64,000 nt of DNA from Lachnospiraceae bacterium (GCA_900771195.1 CAAGMZ010000005.1:18819-82818), one strand, 5' to 3'; counted from the first letter of the stretch, positions 16,711 to 27,215 are shown. Numbers and translations: made by a program. The notes: generated by a model not told the origin, from the sequence alone.

Positions 16711-17601
16711 ATGGTAGAGTACATATTGGGAAATTATCTGACCGAAACGGGCAGACTTACGGCAGAACAGTTAAATACTGTTATTGCAAAGCAGGATGAA
16801 ACCAGAGTCAAATTGGGGCTTCTTGCTGTGTCAGAGGGGATTATGACAGCGGAGCAGGCTGAACAGGTAAATAAGCTGCAGTCAGTCATGGATAAGAGAT
16901 TCGGAGATATTGCCGTGTCAAAGGGCTTCCTTACGGAGGAACAGATTGATAATCTGTTAAAGAAGCAGGGAAATGCTTATCTTTCATTTGCACAGGCGCT
17001 CGTGGATTTGGAATATCTGAATATGCAGGAGTTAGACGAGATGTTAGAGGGCTTCAGGAATGCACACAGTTTTTCCAAGTCAGATATGGAGGATATTAAG
17101 AGCGATGAGCCTGAGAGAATTGTTCCGCTCTTTATTCCCGGAGAAGCGATGGCTTACAAGGATTTGATAGGTATATTGATAAGGACACTTATACGTCGTG
17201 TAGACAGACATGCATATATGGAAAAAGCTGTTGTTGCGGACAAAATAACGGTGGACAAAGCGGTATTCCAGGACATCAGGGATTTTTCAAGTCCGGCAGA
17301 AGGATTTACATCATTAAAAACAGGATTTATCGAGGAAAACGGTGCACTCCGTGATATTGTTTCCGGCTTCTGTAAGATGGATGAGCTGGACGAGGAGGAC
17401 ATGCTTGATGGCGCAGGAGAATTCCTTAACTGTGTCAATGGTCTGTACGCATCGGCAATCAGCAGGAAGGGTACAGATTCCGAATTGATGCCGCCTGTCA
17501 TATCGGGGGGGGACGAAATTATCGCTGAAGGAGCAATCTGTAAGGTTCCTGTATGCATAAAGGATAAAAAATCATTTTTTGTGGTTATCGGATACAAATA
17601 G
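16711..17601 (+). CDS. CheX-like domain protein with MshEN-like N-terminal repeats
   Basis: 296 residues, RBS AAAGGAGACTTGTA. The N-terminal 130 residues hold two similar helical units (LGNYLTETGRLTAEQLNTVI; FGDIAVSKGFLTEEQIDNLL) that resemble the GspE/MshE N-terminal domain, some members of which bind c-di-GMP. The C-terminal about 150 residues, ending in VPVCIKDKKSFFVVIGYK, look like a CheX/CheC-type fold; I cannot confirm the phosphatase ExxN motif. A single-domain CheY-like gene follows after 13 nt, so the pair may form a chemotaxis- or c-di-GMP-linked phospho-relay. Confidence 0.6.
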   Translation: MVEYILGNYLTETGRLTAEQLNTVIAKQDETRVKLGLLAVSEGIMTAEQAEQVNKLQSVMDKRFGDIAVSKGFLTEEQIDNLLKKQGNAYLSFAQALVDLEYLNMQELDEMLEGFRNAHSFSKSDMEDIKSDEPERIVPLFIPGEAMAYKDLIGILIRTLIRRVDRHAYMEKAVVADKITVDKAVFQDIRDFSSPAEGFTSLKTGFIEENGALRDIVSGFCKMDELDEEDMLDGAGEFLNCVNGLYASAISRKGTDSELMPPVISGGDEIIAEGAICKVPVCIKDKKSFFVVIGYK

Positions 17602-17614
17602 GGAGGAATAGTGT

Positions 17615-17977
17615 ATGAGCAAGGTACTGATGGTAGACGATTCCAGAATGTCAAGAAAGATGCTGAGGGAGATTCTGGAGAAAGCGGGATATGAGGTTGC
17701 AGGTGAGGCTTCCAACGGAGTTGAGGGATTGGAGCAGTATAAATCACTAAAGCCGGATGTGGTGACAATGGATATCACGATGCCCGAGATGGACGGAATA
17801 GCATGCTTGACTGAAATCAAGAAGGAAAATCCTGACGCAAAGGTAATTATGGTAACTGCGGCCGGCCAGTCATCCAAGCTGGTAGAGGCATTGAAGCTCG
17901 GCGCATCCGAATTTATCTGCAAGCCTTATGAACCGGAGCAGATTCTGAATGCATTGAAAGAGGTTACTAAAGAATAG
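17615..17977 (+). CDS. CheY-like single-domain response regulator
   Basis: 120 residues, RBS GGGAGGAATAGTGT. Complete receiver signature: acidic pair D8-D9, phospho-acceptor D53 in VTMDITMPEMDG, T81 in MVTAAG and K103 in FICKPY. No output domain. The VDDSRMSRKM start and MDITMPEMDG stretch resemble CheY of Gram-positive chemotaxis. It is co-transcribed with the CheX-like gene and closed by a strong terminator. Confidence 0.92.
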   Translation: MSKVLMVDDSRMSRKMLREILEKAGYEVAGEASNGVEGLEQYKSLKPDVVTMDITMPEMDGIACLTEIKKENPDAKVIMVTAAGQSSKLVEALKLGASEFICKPYEPEQILNALKEVTKE

Positions 17978-17992
17978 ATAAATAGATAGTAT

Positions 17993-18024
17993 AAAATACC
18001 CGTCCGGCGGACGGGTATTTTCTT
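17993..18024. terminator. Bidirectional intrinsic terminator
   Basis: Perfect 13-bp arms AAAATACCCGTCC and GGACGGGTATTTT around the loop GGC. A and T tracts on both sides allow termination of both convergent genes. Confidence 0.9.
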
Positions 18025-18049
18025 AAATCTTATTCAGACAGCTTCAGAA

Positions 18050-18292
18050 TTAATTCTCAGCATCGTCCTCTGCATCTTCCGGAGCCTTGTCTTCTGCGGC
18101 TTCAGCATTGATGTTAACATAGGAACGTGTATCTTCATCGTCGTCATCAGAAAAATCATCATCATAATCTTCGTCGAAATCACCAGCCTCGGCGTCCTTC
18201 TTTTCCTGATACTTGTTATAAAGGAAGAGACCTCCCGCTACACCTGCGCCGATTGCGGCAGCAGTACCTAGAAATTTAAAAAACTTTTTCAT
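18050..18292 (-). CDS. Small membrane-anchored acidic protein
   Basis: 80 residues. A basic start (MKKFFKF) and one Gly/Ala-rich hydrophobic helix (about 7-25) lead to KYQEKK and then an Asp/Glu-rich tail of about 45 residues. It looks like a YtxH-type small envelope protein, but similarity outside the TM segment is too low in complexity to name a family. The minus-strand RBS reads AAAGGAGAAGTGCT. It stands alone between the CheY-like gene and the glycosylase gene. Confidence 0.65.
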   Translation of the reverse strand: MKKFFKFLGTAAAIGAGVAGGLFLYNKYQEKKDAEAGDFDEDYDDDFSDDDDEDTRSYVNINAEAAEDKAPEDAEDDAEN

Positions 18293-18405
18293 AGCACTTC
18301 TCCTTTCAAAAAACTATTTATTATTCTAATACAAAATGATAGAATTGAAAAGTGCAAAAGTGATATTTTAATAAAAAATTTAGACTTTTTTGGGAAAGGA
18401 TACGG

Positions 18406-19263
18406 ATGATGAATATTGACAGGGCAGGCGGCAATACAATAGTAAATGGCATCAGTGATTTTCTCCTGAGTCAGACGCTTGAGTGCGGACAATGTTTTCA
18501 TTTTATTAAAAATAATGAAGAAGATTATTTGATATCGGCTATGGGCAGATGCCTTCACGTAAGTCAGGAAGGCGACAGGCTTACTTTTTACGACACGGAG
18601 CCCAAAGAGTATGAGGGTGTGTGGAAGCACTATTTTGACCTGGACAGGGATTATGGGAAGATAAAGGAGGCTCTTCTTGAGAAGGACGACACGTTGAAGC
18701 CGGCAATTGACGATATGTGGGGAGTGCGCATACTGAATCAGGATTTTTTTGAAACGCTCATTTCTTTTATAATATCCCAGAATCAGCAGATTCCCAGAAT
18801 AAAACAGATTGTCGCCCGCATATCATGTAATTACGGTAAAAAATACAGCGACGATATATATGGTTTTCCGGATGCGGATGAGATACTGGCAGCCGGAGAG
18901 GCCGGCATCAAGGAGTGCAAGGCGGGTTTCAGGGCCCCGTACATAATAGATGCATGTAACAAGTATAAGGATAAAACAATTCAGGAAGAAAGGCTACGGA
19001 CAGAGGATTACGCAGGCTGCATTTCTGAACTCAAGCTTATTAAGGGCGTTGGCGATAAGGTTGCCAACTGTGTTGCACTCTTTTCGCTGGAAAGGCGCAA
19101 TGCTTTTCCGGTTGATGTATGGATAAAGCGTATTATGGAAAATATTTATTTTGGAAAAGAAACGTCCATTCCTGCAATACAGGAGCTTGCTGCGGAGAAA
19201 TTCGGTGAATACGGCGGGTATGCGCAGCAGTATCTTTTCTGCCTTGCAAGGAAGCAAAAATAA
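18406..19263 (+). CDS. 8-oxoguanine DNA glycosylase, OGG1-like
   Basis: 285 residues (284 if the second ATG is used). An OGG N-terminal fold (LSQTLECGQCFHF) is followed by the helix-hairpin-helix core. LIKGVGDKVANC carries the catalytic Lys K218 and FPVDVW the Asp D237; the 19-residue spacing equals that of human OGG1 K249-D268. It excises oxidised guanine from DNA and nicks the strand. Bacterial OGG1-like enzymes of this size occur in Clostridia in place of or beside MutM. It appears monocistronic. Confidence 0.9.
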   Translation: MMNIDRAGGNTIVNGISDFLLSQTLECGQCFHFIKNNEEDYLISAMGRCLHVSQEGDRLTFYDTEPKEYEGVWKHYFDLDRDYGKIKEALLEKDDTLKPAIDDMWGVRILNQDFFETLISFIISQNQQIPRIKQIVARISCNYGKKYSDDIYGFPDADEILAAGEAGIKECKAGFRAPYIIDACNKYKDKTIQEERLRTEDYAGCISELKLIKGVGDKVANCVALFSLERRNAFPVDVWIKRIMENIYFGKETSIPAIQELAAEKFGEYGGYAQQYLFCLARKQK

Positions 19264-19301
19264 GAGAAAAAATTAGTATTAGAGAGAAAACAACATATTT
19301 T

Positions 19302-19330
19302 TTGACAAATATGGATGATTTTGCTAAAAT
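19302..19330 (+). promoter_or_regulatory. groESL sigma-A promoter
   Basis: TTGACA (19302-19307), 17-bp spacer, TAAAAT (19325-19330). The CIRCE operator lies about 58 bp further down, inside the predicted 5' leader. Confidence 0.8.
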
Positions 19331-19387
19331 TCATTCTGAAAACAGGGTTGCTAATATACCCCCAATTGACTAATATATAGTCAACGG

Positions 19388-19414
19388 TTAGCACTCAATT
19401 TGAGTGAGTGCTAA
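19388..19414 (+). promoter_or_regulatory. CIRCE operator (HrcA binding site)
   Basis: TTAGCACTC-N9-GAGTGCTAA, an exact match to the consensus inverted repeat bound by the heat-shock repressor HrcA. It is 29 nt upstream of the groES start. Confidence 0.98.
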
Positions 19415-19443
19415 TAAATAGAAAAGTCAGGAGGATAATTACA

Positions 19444-21376
<1,933 letters not shown>

Positions 21377-21392
21377 TGAAAAACAGATGAAG

Positions 21393-21435
21393 GTTAAAAA
21401 GCCCGTTTGTGCTTGCACAAAACGGGCTTTTTAAC
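21393..21435 (+). terminator. groESL terminator (copy 1 of a duplicated stem)
   Basis: GTTAAAAAGCCCGTTTGTGC and GCACAAAACGGGCTTTTTAAC form a stem of about 20 bp with one bulge around a TT loop. Copy 2 lies 168 bp downstream. Confidence 0.85.
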
Positions 21436-21450
21436 TTTCAGATGTAAAGG

Positions 21451-21537
21451 ACACCGAGTGCGAAGCGATGTGCAAGGCACAGCGCGAAAGCACGAGGTGT
21501 ACGGCCCCGCGGGAGCCGCGAAGGCGGCGAAGCGGGG
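21451..21537. repeat. GC-rich structured intergenic element between two terminator copies
   Basis: Two neighbouring dyads. Dyad 1 (21451-21500) is symmetric: ACACC/GGTGT, GTGC/GCAC, GCG/CGC and TGTGC/GCACA are separated by GA/GA, GAA/GAAA and A/A internal loops with apex AAG. Dyad 2 (21505-21537) is CCCCGC/GCGGGG closing GCCGC-GAAG-GCGGC. It is much richer in GC than its surroundings. The design recalls REP/BIME-like elements or a structured RNA. Small ORFs across it are unlikely to be real. Confidence 0.6.
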
Positions 21538-21562
21538 ATTTTCATCACGAGCAGAGGGAATC

Positions 21563-21611
21563 GAAAAAGCCCGATTGTGCTTGCACAAAACGGGCTTTTT
21601 AACTTTCAGAT
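21563..21611 (+). terminator. Second copy of the groESL terminator stem
   Basis: AAAAAGCCCGATTGTGC-TT-GCACAAAACGGGCTTTTTAACTTTCAGAT repeats 21396-21443 with one substitution. On the minus strand it can terminate the ABC transporter operon that ends at 21636. Confidence 0.75.
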
Positions 21612-21635
21612 TTTCATCACATAAAAAGCAGACAT

Positions 21636-22298
21636 TTATTCACAGATTGTTCCGTCTGATATGGTTATTGTCCGTGAAGCAAGTGCTGCAACATCTGGGT
21701 CATGAGTTACAACAATCACGGTTATTCCTTTTTTATTCAGGTTAATTATGAGATTCATTATCTGGTCACTTGTTTTGCTGTCAAGCTGTCCGGTAGGTTC
21801 ATCAGCAAGAAGCAGTGATGGCTCATTAACTATCGCGCGTGCAATGGCGACACGTTGACGTTGTCCGCCTGAAAGCTGATTTGCTTTCTTTTTTGCCTGA
21901 TCTGCAAGACCTACAGACTCCAACGCATTCATCGCTTTTGCTTTCAGCTTTCTAAACGGAAGCCTGCTAAAAAGTAAGGGCAGCATGACATTGTAGATGA
22001 CAGTCTGATTGTTTATGAGTGCAAAATCCTGAAGTACAAAACCAATACTTTGGTTTCGAAGAGAAGCTTTCTTTTCATCTTTTAATTTTTGGATATCCCG
22101 GTTATCAAATATGTATTCGCCTTGCTCATAATCATCCAGGGTTCCGATGATGTTAAGAAGAGTTGTTTTTCCGGAGCCTGAGGCACCGCGAATGGATATG
22201 AATTCTCCTTTGCTGACAGTCAGACTGATGTTCTTTAAAGCATAGAAATCTGATTTTCCGACTTTGTAGATTTTGCTGATGTTTGATAACTTAATCAT
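21636..22298 (-). CDS. ABC transporter ATPase (MacB/LolD/bacteriocin-export type)
   Basis: 220 residues. Walker A GASGSGKT (38-45), Q-loop VLQDFALI, signature LSGGQRQRVAIARA, Walker B LLLADEPTG and H-loop VVTHDP are all intact. The family is the one that drives FtsX/MacB-type permeases. Last gene of the minus-strand operon, overlapping the preceding permease gene by 4 nt. Its partners are the two permeases upstream. Export of, or immunity to, the small secreted protein encoded in the same operon is the simplest inference. Confidence 0.9.
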   Translation of the reverse strand: MIKLSNISKIYKVGKSDFYALKNISLTVSKGEFISIRGASGSGKTTLLNIIGTLDDYEQGEYIFDNRDIQKLKDEKKASLRNQSIGFVLQDFALINNQTVIYNVMLPLLFSRLPFRKLKAKAMNALESVGLADQAKKKANQLSGGQRQRVAIARAIVNEPSLLLADEPTGQLDSKTSDQIMNLIINLNKKGITVIVVTHDPDVAALASRTITISDGTICE

Positions 22299-23500
22299 TC
22301 TGATACACTCCTTATGTATGAGGCCGGCGTTTTGTGACGCATTGATATGACAACGGCTACTGCTGATACAATAACTGTAAGAACAAAGTATAAGGCAACA
22401 GGTAAAAGCGATGAACCGCTTATATAAAAGCCCTCTGACGAAATCATCCCTTTTCTGCTAAGACAGTAAAAAACAAGAATAAAAATCATGTTAGCGAGTG
22501 TTGGAACAGCAGATATTACTACAGCTGCCGCAACGGATAACACCGCACATTTGGCTGTGCCGAACCCACACAGATAGCAGATTGACAGCTCCTTCTCTTT
22601 TCTTTTAAACAACAGTATTGTCATACTGAGATATGCTATAATTGATGCCAACAAAAGAAACATCGGGCGCGGAAGCAATTCCTTCATCCGGGTTGTTAAG
22701 TCATGACGGGTATTCTGTTCAATTACACTGAATTGTACAGCTTTTCCATAATTGTCAGTAAATTCCGTTATCCTTTCAATTTCTTCCTCGGATGCGTTTG
22801 AATCCAGTGAGAATATACAGTTGTTTTCAAAAGTTATCTGTGATATTTGGGAAAGCCTGTCCAAAACTTCGTCGGTTGCCTGCATTATCACGGAGTTTGT
22901 ATCGATTAAAATATCATCTGCCGTGGTTGCTGCTGTCTTGGAATGTGACAGGTTAATCATTTTGGCAGGGTATGACATGTGACCGCAGACGGTAAACGAT
23001 TCCGTATGGTTATCCGGATTATAGAATTCCAGTTCAATAGTGTCACCGGATACGCTGTCAAAAGCATTTCCGGCAAGGATGCATCCGTTTTCACAGGCAG
23101 AATAATCGAGCCCCATGTTTTTAAGTGAGGGGAAGTCGGTCAGCATATGTGGGTCTATAAGGACAATACTGATTCCGTTGCCGTTAAAAGATACCGGATT
23201 GGCAATGCATATGGTGTATGCATAGTTTACAGCGGGCAGGCTTTCGAGACTGTCGATAAGTTTTCTTGTTTTTTGTCCGGAGATGCCGGGAGATTTATAG
23301 TCATCAGAGGATAAAAACACTTCGGCAAGGAAAAGCTGAGACGACGTATTTTTAATGACGTTATAATTATAGGTAACCGACCGAAGCCGTGATACAGTCA
23401 TGGTTCCCATAAATATTGAAAAAGACATCATAATTGCCAAAACAATGGAAGGAAATCGTATTCTTTTGAAAAAATTGTGAAGCAGATAAAAAAATTTCAT
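22295..23500 (-). CDS. FtsX/MacB-type ABC permease, second of a pair
   Basis: 401 residues. One N-terminal TM helix (about 18-35) is followed by a large outer domain of about 240 residues (about 40-275) and three C-terminal TM helices, the MacB topology. It ends in the expected cytoplasmic RHKTPASYIRSVSE tail. The outer domain has several Cys (YSACENGCIL). It is translationally coupled to the ATPase gene and 11 nt from the other permease gene, with which it shares only topology. The substrate is unknown. Confidence 0.8.
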   Translation of the reverse strand: MKFFYLLHNFFKRIRFPSIVLAIMMSFSIFMGTMTVSRLRSVTYNYNVIKNTSSQLFLAEVFLSSDDYKSPGISGQKTRKLIDSLESLPAVNYAYTICIANPVSFNGNGISIVLIDPHMLTDFPSLKNMGLDYSACENGCILAGNAFDSVSGDTIELEFYNPDNHTESFTVCGHMSYPAKMINLSHSKTAATTADDILIDTNSVIMQATDEVLDRLSQISQITFENNCIFSLDSNASEEEIERITEFTDNYGKAVQFSVIEQNTRHDLTTRMKELLPRPMFLLLASIIAYLSMTILLFKRKEKELSICYLCGFGTAKCAVLSVAAAVVISAVPTLANMIFILVFYCLSRKGMISSEGFYISGSSLLPVALYFVLTVIVSAVAVVISMRHKTPASYIRSVSE

Positions 23501-23511
23501 AGTACACCCCG

Positions 23512-24561
23512 TTATTGCTTATGCCTTGCCTGCACCGGGGACAGTCGGGCGTATTTTCGTGAAAAAATCAGAATAATCAGGACTGACATGGCAAAAAGCA
23601 ATGCAAAAATAATAATATAGTCCGGCATTGTGTATCGTATATCCGATGACATATTTATTTTGTTGAAGAACACAGGTGACAGTAAAAAGTGGATAACCAA
23701 TCCTACAATAGCTGACAGCGTTGTAAGCAGTGCACCCTCCCAAAAGACCATGACGGATATTGTAAGTCCGGACGCCCCGGAAATGATGCTGACAATGTTT
23801 TCATCCATGCCCGACTCCAGCATATAGCTGAAAAGAAATGCAAAGGACAATGACGATACCAGATAACAGAGGCATATCATTATAAGCTGTGAAAAGGAAT
23901 TGTTCCTGTCAGTCAGGTCAAAGAGGGTCGGAGTACGGATAATGCTGCCCTGAAAAGTGTTATTTAAGAGTTCTTCTGCGGGGTCTGAGCCGTGGCTGTA
24001 ATGCTCAAAGGACACGCTGTAAATTGTATCTGTTTTCCCGATGAATTTGTTATACATTTCATTCGATATGTAAAACTCATCACCCGTATGCTGCCCGACT
24101 ACGATGAAATCCTGTCCAAAGAATGTCAGCGTATCACCGATTGATGCAGAATATTCGGAGGGAACAATTATCTCGTTTTTGCACGGAACGGTAATTTTGC
24201 CTTTGACCCTTACAGAAGGAACATCTCCCCATAAAACAGAGAAAAAATCCGTGCGGGCAGTTTGGACGTCATTATCAGCACTGCTTATTTCACGATGCCC
24301 AACCACAATACTTTCAAATAATCCGGAACGGATTAGAGAACTGATTGTGTCATTGAATGGGTCAGCCTCTGCATATACTGTATACTGTCTGTATTGTATT
24401 TCATGTGAATTTCTGTTCCTTACCGCCGGCAACATATTGCCGTACAGGTAGCAAAAGACTAATGTGTTTATTATTCCGCCGAGAAAAAAGAGAATAAAAA
24501 TCAGTTTGTTTTTCCTGAAATATTGTGCAAGGCGGTTTAATACCAAATACAGAAATTTCAT
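23512..24561 (-). CDS. FtsX/MacB-type ABC permease, first of a pair
   Basis: 349 residues. TM helix at about 20-42, outer domain of about 170 residues, then three TM helices (about 225-250, 270-290, 312-335) and a tail reading RKYARLSPVQARHKQ that fits the FtsX superfamily. Two different half-size permeases with one ATPase suggests a heterodimeric exporter or mechanotransmission complex. The gene starts with MKFLYL, like its neighbour MKFFYL, which hints at an old duplication. Confidence 0.8.
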   Translation of the reverse strand: MKFLYLVLNRLAQYFRKNKLIFILFFLGGIINTLVFCYLYGNMLPAVRNRNSHEIQYRQYTVYAEADPFNDTISSLIRSGLFESIVVGHREISSADNDVQTARTDFFSVLWGDVPSVRVKGKITVPCKNEIIVPSEYSASIGDTLTFFGQDFIVVGQHTGDEFYISNEMYNKFIGKTDTIYSVSFEHYSHGSDPAEELLNNTFQGSIIRTPTLFDLTDRNNSFSQLIMICLCYLVSSLSFAFLFSYMLESGMDENIVSIISGASGLTISVMVFWEGALLTTLSAIVGLVIHFLLSPVFFNKINMSSDIRYTMPDYIIIFALLFAMSVLIILIFSRKYARLSPVQARHKQ

Positions 24562-24621
24562 TTTAGTTTCCTTTAACCTTCAAAAATATATAGGACTAAT
24601 AAAAGTGGTAATGGATTACGT

Positions 24622-25035
24622 TTATTCGCAATAATAGTCCCAACTTTCAGAATACTTATTAATTACACGAGAAGCATAGTGGTTTATTCTTTTGGCATAT
24701 GCTTGATTATTTACGGTTGCTTTTCCAGAATTTATTACATTACCATCTTTTTTTGTACTGGAAGAAACTTCATAATCACCGTTTAACGCTGTGATTTTAA
24801 CATATGAGTACCCAGTGGCATCATTGGAAACACTAAGGTCGGTAGAGGCACGAACATATAGAAAGAAATTTGCTGGGTTATACCTCATTGTAATGGCTCC
24901 GTTACTAACAGAGGTAACATATGAGTTTGAAAAGTCAACTTCAAAAGTCTTTTTTTGTGTGGACGCAAACACATAAACAGACAGGCTTGAAATAACAGTT
25001 AAAATTACACACATTGATAAGATGATTTTTTTCAT
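24622..25035 (-). CDS. Small secreted protein of unknown family
   Basis: 137 residues from ATG at 25035, preceded by AAGGAGAAAACCATT. A classic signal peptide (MKKIILSMCVILTVISSLSVYVFA) gives a mature protein of about 113 residues beginning near STQKKTFEVD. The mature part is rich in Ser, Asn, Tyr and short beta-prone stretches and ends in the aromatic tail SESWDYYCE with a lone Cys. No family is recognised. Its place in an operon with a dual-permease ABC exporter and downstream of a LytTR/GHKL system fits a secreted signal, toxin or bacteriocin-like effector. Lactococcin 972 came to mind, but no signature supports it. Confidence 0.75.
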   Translation of the reverse strand: MKKIILSMCVILTVISSLSVYVFASTQKKTFEVDFSNSYVTSVSNGAITMRYNPANFFLYVRASTDLSVSNDATGYSYVKITALNGDYEVSSSTKKDGNVINSGKATVNNQAYAKRINHYASRVINKYSESWDYYCE

Positions 25036-25239
25036 AATGGTTTTCTCCTTCTTTCGTTGAAATATGTGGTATATATAATCTTCAATGATTATTATTCTTT
25101 GCCACATTTTTATTATAGGCATTAATCGGCTTATGCTAAAATAGTAGTAAGTAATACAGGAAAAAGCAAGGATAAGTGCAAAAGTGGCTGTTATTTCTGC
25201 GACTTTGGAATTTGTATGAAAAAAATATGAGGGAAAAGA
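25036..25239 (-). promoter_or_regulatory. Intergenic region upstream of the secreted-protein gene
   Basis: Two weak minus-strand promoter candidates: TTGCTT-17-TACTAT, and TTAGCA-16-TATAAT with its -10 at 25117-25112. There is no clear terminator after the kinase gene, so read-through from the regulator genes is also possible. No LytTR half-site with a good match was seen here. Confidence 0.4.
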
Positions 25240-26511
25240 TTAATTTTGCATTAATACATATATGTGAAATTCGTTTTCTTCCGACCTTAATGTGTAGGTG
25301 CCGTTATATTTTTCTGCTATTTCTCTGACGCTCTGCAGCCCGAAACCATGCAGCTCCCCGGCCTGCTTTGTAGTAGCTATCTTATTTCCGATTATCGGAA
25401 CAGGTCCGCATACTGAGTTAAGCATATGAATGCTCAGATAATTTTGCTGCTGGGTTATGTACAATGCCACGTGACGGTTTTGAGGGATGACATTTTCACA
25501 TGCTTCGATTGCATTGTCAAACATATTGCCGAGCAGTACACACATGTCAAAGGAATCCACGAGAAGTCCGGAAATGTGCACAGAGTGTGAAAAACTGATG
25601 CCGGAGGTCTCCATCGTCTGTTTTTTTGAATGTATAAGAGCGTCAACTGATTCGTTTCCGGTTATGGTTAATGGCATGGTGGACGAGAGGCTGGCGGAAA
25701 TTCTGTTAAGTATGTCCATACATCTGTCCGGGTTGCTTTGTATAGCTTCCTTAAGCGCAAATATCCGGTTTTTCATGTCATGAATGGTCTTGTTTGCTGC
25801 TTTCTGCTTTTCAGACAACTCCCTGTAGTAATCAGCTTTATACGAAAGCTGCTGTCTCAGCATTTTCTCCCTGTTTTTTTCTTCTGCCTCTTTTAGCTGA
25901 AACTTGAACAGATAAAGTAATATGATATCTGAAAAGAACAGAAAAACTACAACTACGGTTGGAAAAATTGCGGTTGAGTATGCATAGTCCGACAGAACAT
26001 AGAGTATTGAGAAAATCCCCATGATAATCATAGACATGAAAACGTATCCGGAAATTCGCTGCTCAGTAGTTTTTCTGAAATGACAGATTGTTTTTACGGC
26101 TGCCAGTACAAGTAATCTGGATATGATAACACATATAATACAAAAGGGTATGCTTTGCCGGATTTTTTCTGCTGACATACCGGACAAGACAGTCAGAAGG
26201 AGCGTAAATATGGTTTCGGGCAGTATTAAGAGAACCGAAAGAAGTCCGGAAAGGAGAAGTCTTTTGGTCCATGGAATTTCATACACAAGTGACAGGATAA
26301 TTATTGACAAAAACGTAACAATGACGGAAATTATTGGTTTTTCAATAATGGACGTTACAACTGACTGAAACAGCAGGACAGACAGAAGCAGTATTACAGA
26401 TGTACGGACAGAAAGCTTTCGCTTTTCACCGGTCGACCGTAATAATGAAAGGGTGATTATTTCTCCAACTGCAATGCCGAGGACATTTACGATGTAAAAC
26501 ATAATGTTCAT
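25240..26511 (-). CDS. GHKL-domain sensor histidine kinase (AgrC/VirS-like)
   Basis: 423 residues. Six or seven N-terminal TM helices (about 1-210) precede a coiled linker rich in Lys/Glu. The phospho-acceptor region is KTIHDMKNRIFALK (His near 243), and the ATPase core has NMFDNAIEAC (N box) and HGFGLQSVREIAEKY (G box). This is the HPK10/GHKL type that usually reads secreted peptides. It overlaps its response-regulator gene by 4 nt. No agrB or agrD gene is present. The nearby secreted protein or its transport may be the stimulus (inference). Confidence 0.92.
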   Translation of the reverse strand: MNIMFYIVNVLGIAVGEIITLSLLRSTGEKRKLSVRTSVILLLSVLLFQSVVTSIIEKPIISVIVTFLSIIILSLVYEIPWTKRLLLSGLLSVLLILPETIFTLLLTVLSGMSAEKIRQSIPFCIICVIISRLLVLAAVKTICHFRKTTEQRISGYVFMSMIIMGIFSILYVLSDYAYSTAIFPTVVVVFLFFSDIILLYLFKFQLKEAEEKNREKMLRQQLSYKADYYRELSEKQKAANKTIHDMKNRIFALKEAIQSNPDRCMDILNRISASLSSTMPLTITGNESVDALIHSKKQTMETSGISFSHSVHISGLLVDSFDMCVLLGNMFDNAIEACENVIPQNRHVALYITQQQNYLSIHMLNSVCGPVPIIGNKIATTKQAGELHGFGLQSVREIAEKYNGTYTLRSEENEFHIYVLMQN

Positions 26512-27215
26512 ATTTTAGTACCTGCCAGATAAAGATTGAAATCATTCAGAAATGCGGACTTTAAGCGTCTGCTGATGGGGACGGTCTCGTTGTTGGCAAG
26601 CAGTATTTCATTTTGAGTGACATGCTTTATTTTTCCCATTGATACAAGATATCCCTGATGGCATCTTGAAAATCCGTAAGGCTTTAACTTTATGTATTCA
26701 TCAGGCAATTTTCCTACACACTCCAGCTTATCAGAGAATGTGCGGATAAACAGATGACGATTATAGGCTTCAATATAGTAAATATCGCTGTATTCCAAAA
26801 CACAGCTTGTATCTCTCCATTTTACCACGTATTTTTTATGCCGGATGTGATATGTGTGCAGCGCCCTCTCGAAGTCAATTTTAAATGCAGCTTCGTCAAT
26901 GGGCTTAAGAAGAAACTGAAACGCATCAAGGCGAAATGTTTCGGAAACATAATCCGGGTGGCTGGTAATAAAAATGATTATGGTGTCCTTACGTGCGGTT
27001 CTCAGCCTTCTTGCTATATCTATACCTGAAATACCATCCATCTCAATATCAAGGAACATAATTTCATATTCATGCCCGGTGTCGATTGATGCCGCCAGCT
27101 CTTCTCCGGAGGTGAATACGGATAATGAGATGGCATTTTGTGCCATATACGGCTCTATCAGGGTTTTTATCTTATGTGTGCATTCGGGAACATCATCAGC
27201 AACTGCTATATTCAT
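26508..27215 (-). CDS. LytTR-family response regulator (AgrA/VirR-like)
   Basis: 235 residues with receiver domain (D8/D9 region, phospho-acceptor D56 in MFLDIEMDG, K104 in LLKPID) and C-terminal LytTR DNA-binding domain (about 130-230; VLEYSDIYYIEAYNRHLFI, FSRCHQGYLVSMGKIKHV). First gene of the minus-strand block; RBS CGGAGAATATAT. A half-site for this kind of protein lies against its own -35 box, which suggests positive autoregulation. Confidence 0.93.
   Translation of the reverse strand: MNIAVADDVPECTHKIKTLIEPYMAQNAISLSVFTSGEELAASIDTGHEYEIMFLDIEMDGISGIDIARRLRTARKDTIIIFITSHPDYVSETFRLDAFQFLLKPIDEAAFKIDFERALHTYHIRHKKYVVKWRDTSCVLEYSDIYYIEAYNRHLFIRTFSDKLECVGKLPDEYIKLKPYGFSRCHQGYLVSMGKIKHVTQNEILLANNETVPISRRLKSAFLNDFNLYLAGTKI

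Noticed and set aside
21394..21745. Two small ORFs across the duplicated terminator and GC-rich block
   Set aside because: They translate terminator stems and a palindromic block; similar short ORFs arise whenever such repeats are read through, and there is no RBS.
24622..25035. Lactococcin 972-type bacteriocin
   Set aside because: Size, signal peptide and nearby ABC genes suggest it, but no family signature is present and the permeases differ from the usual large single protein.
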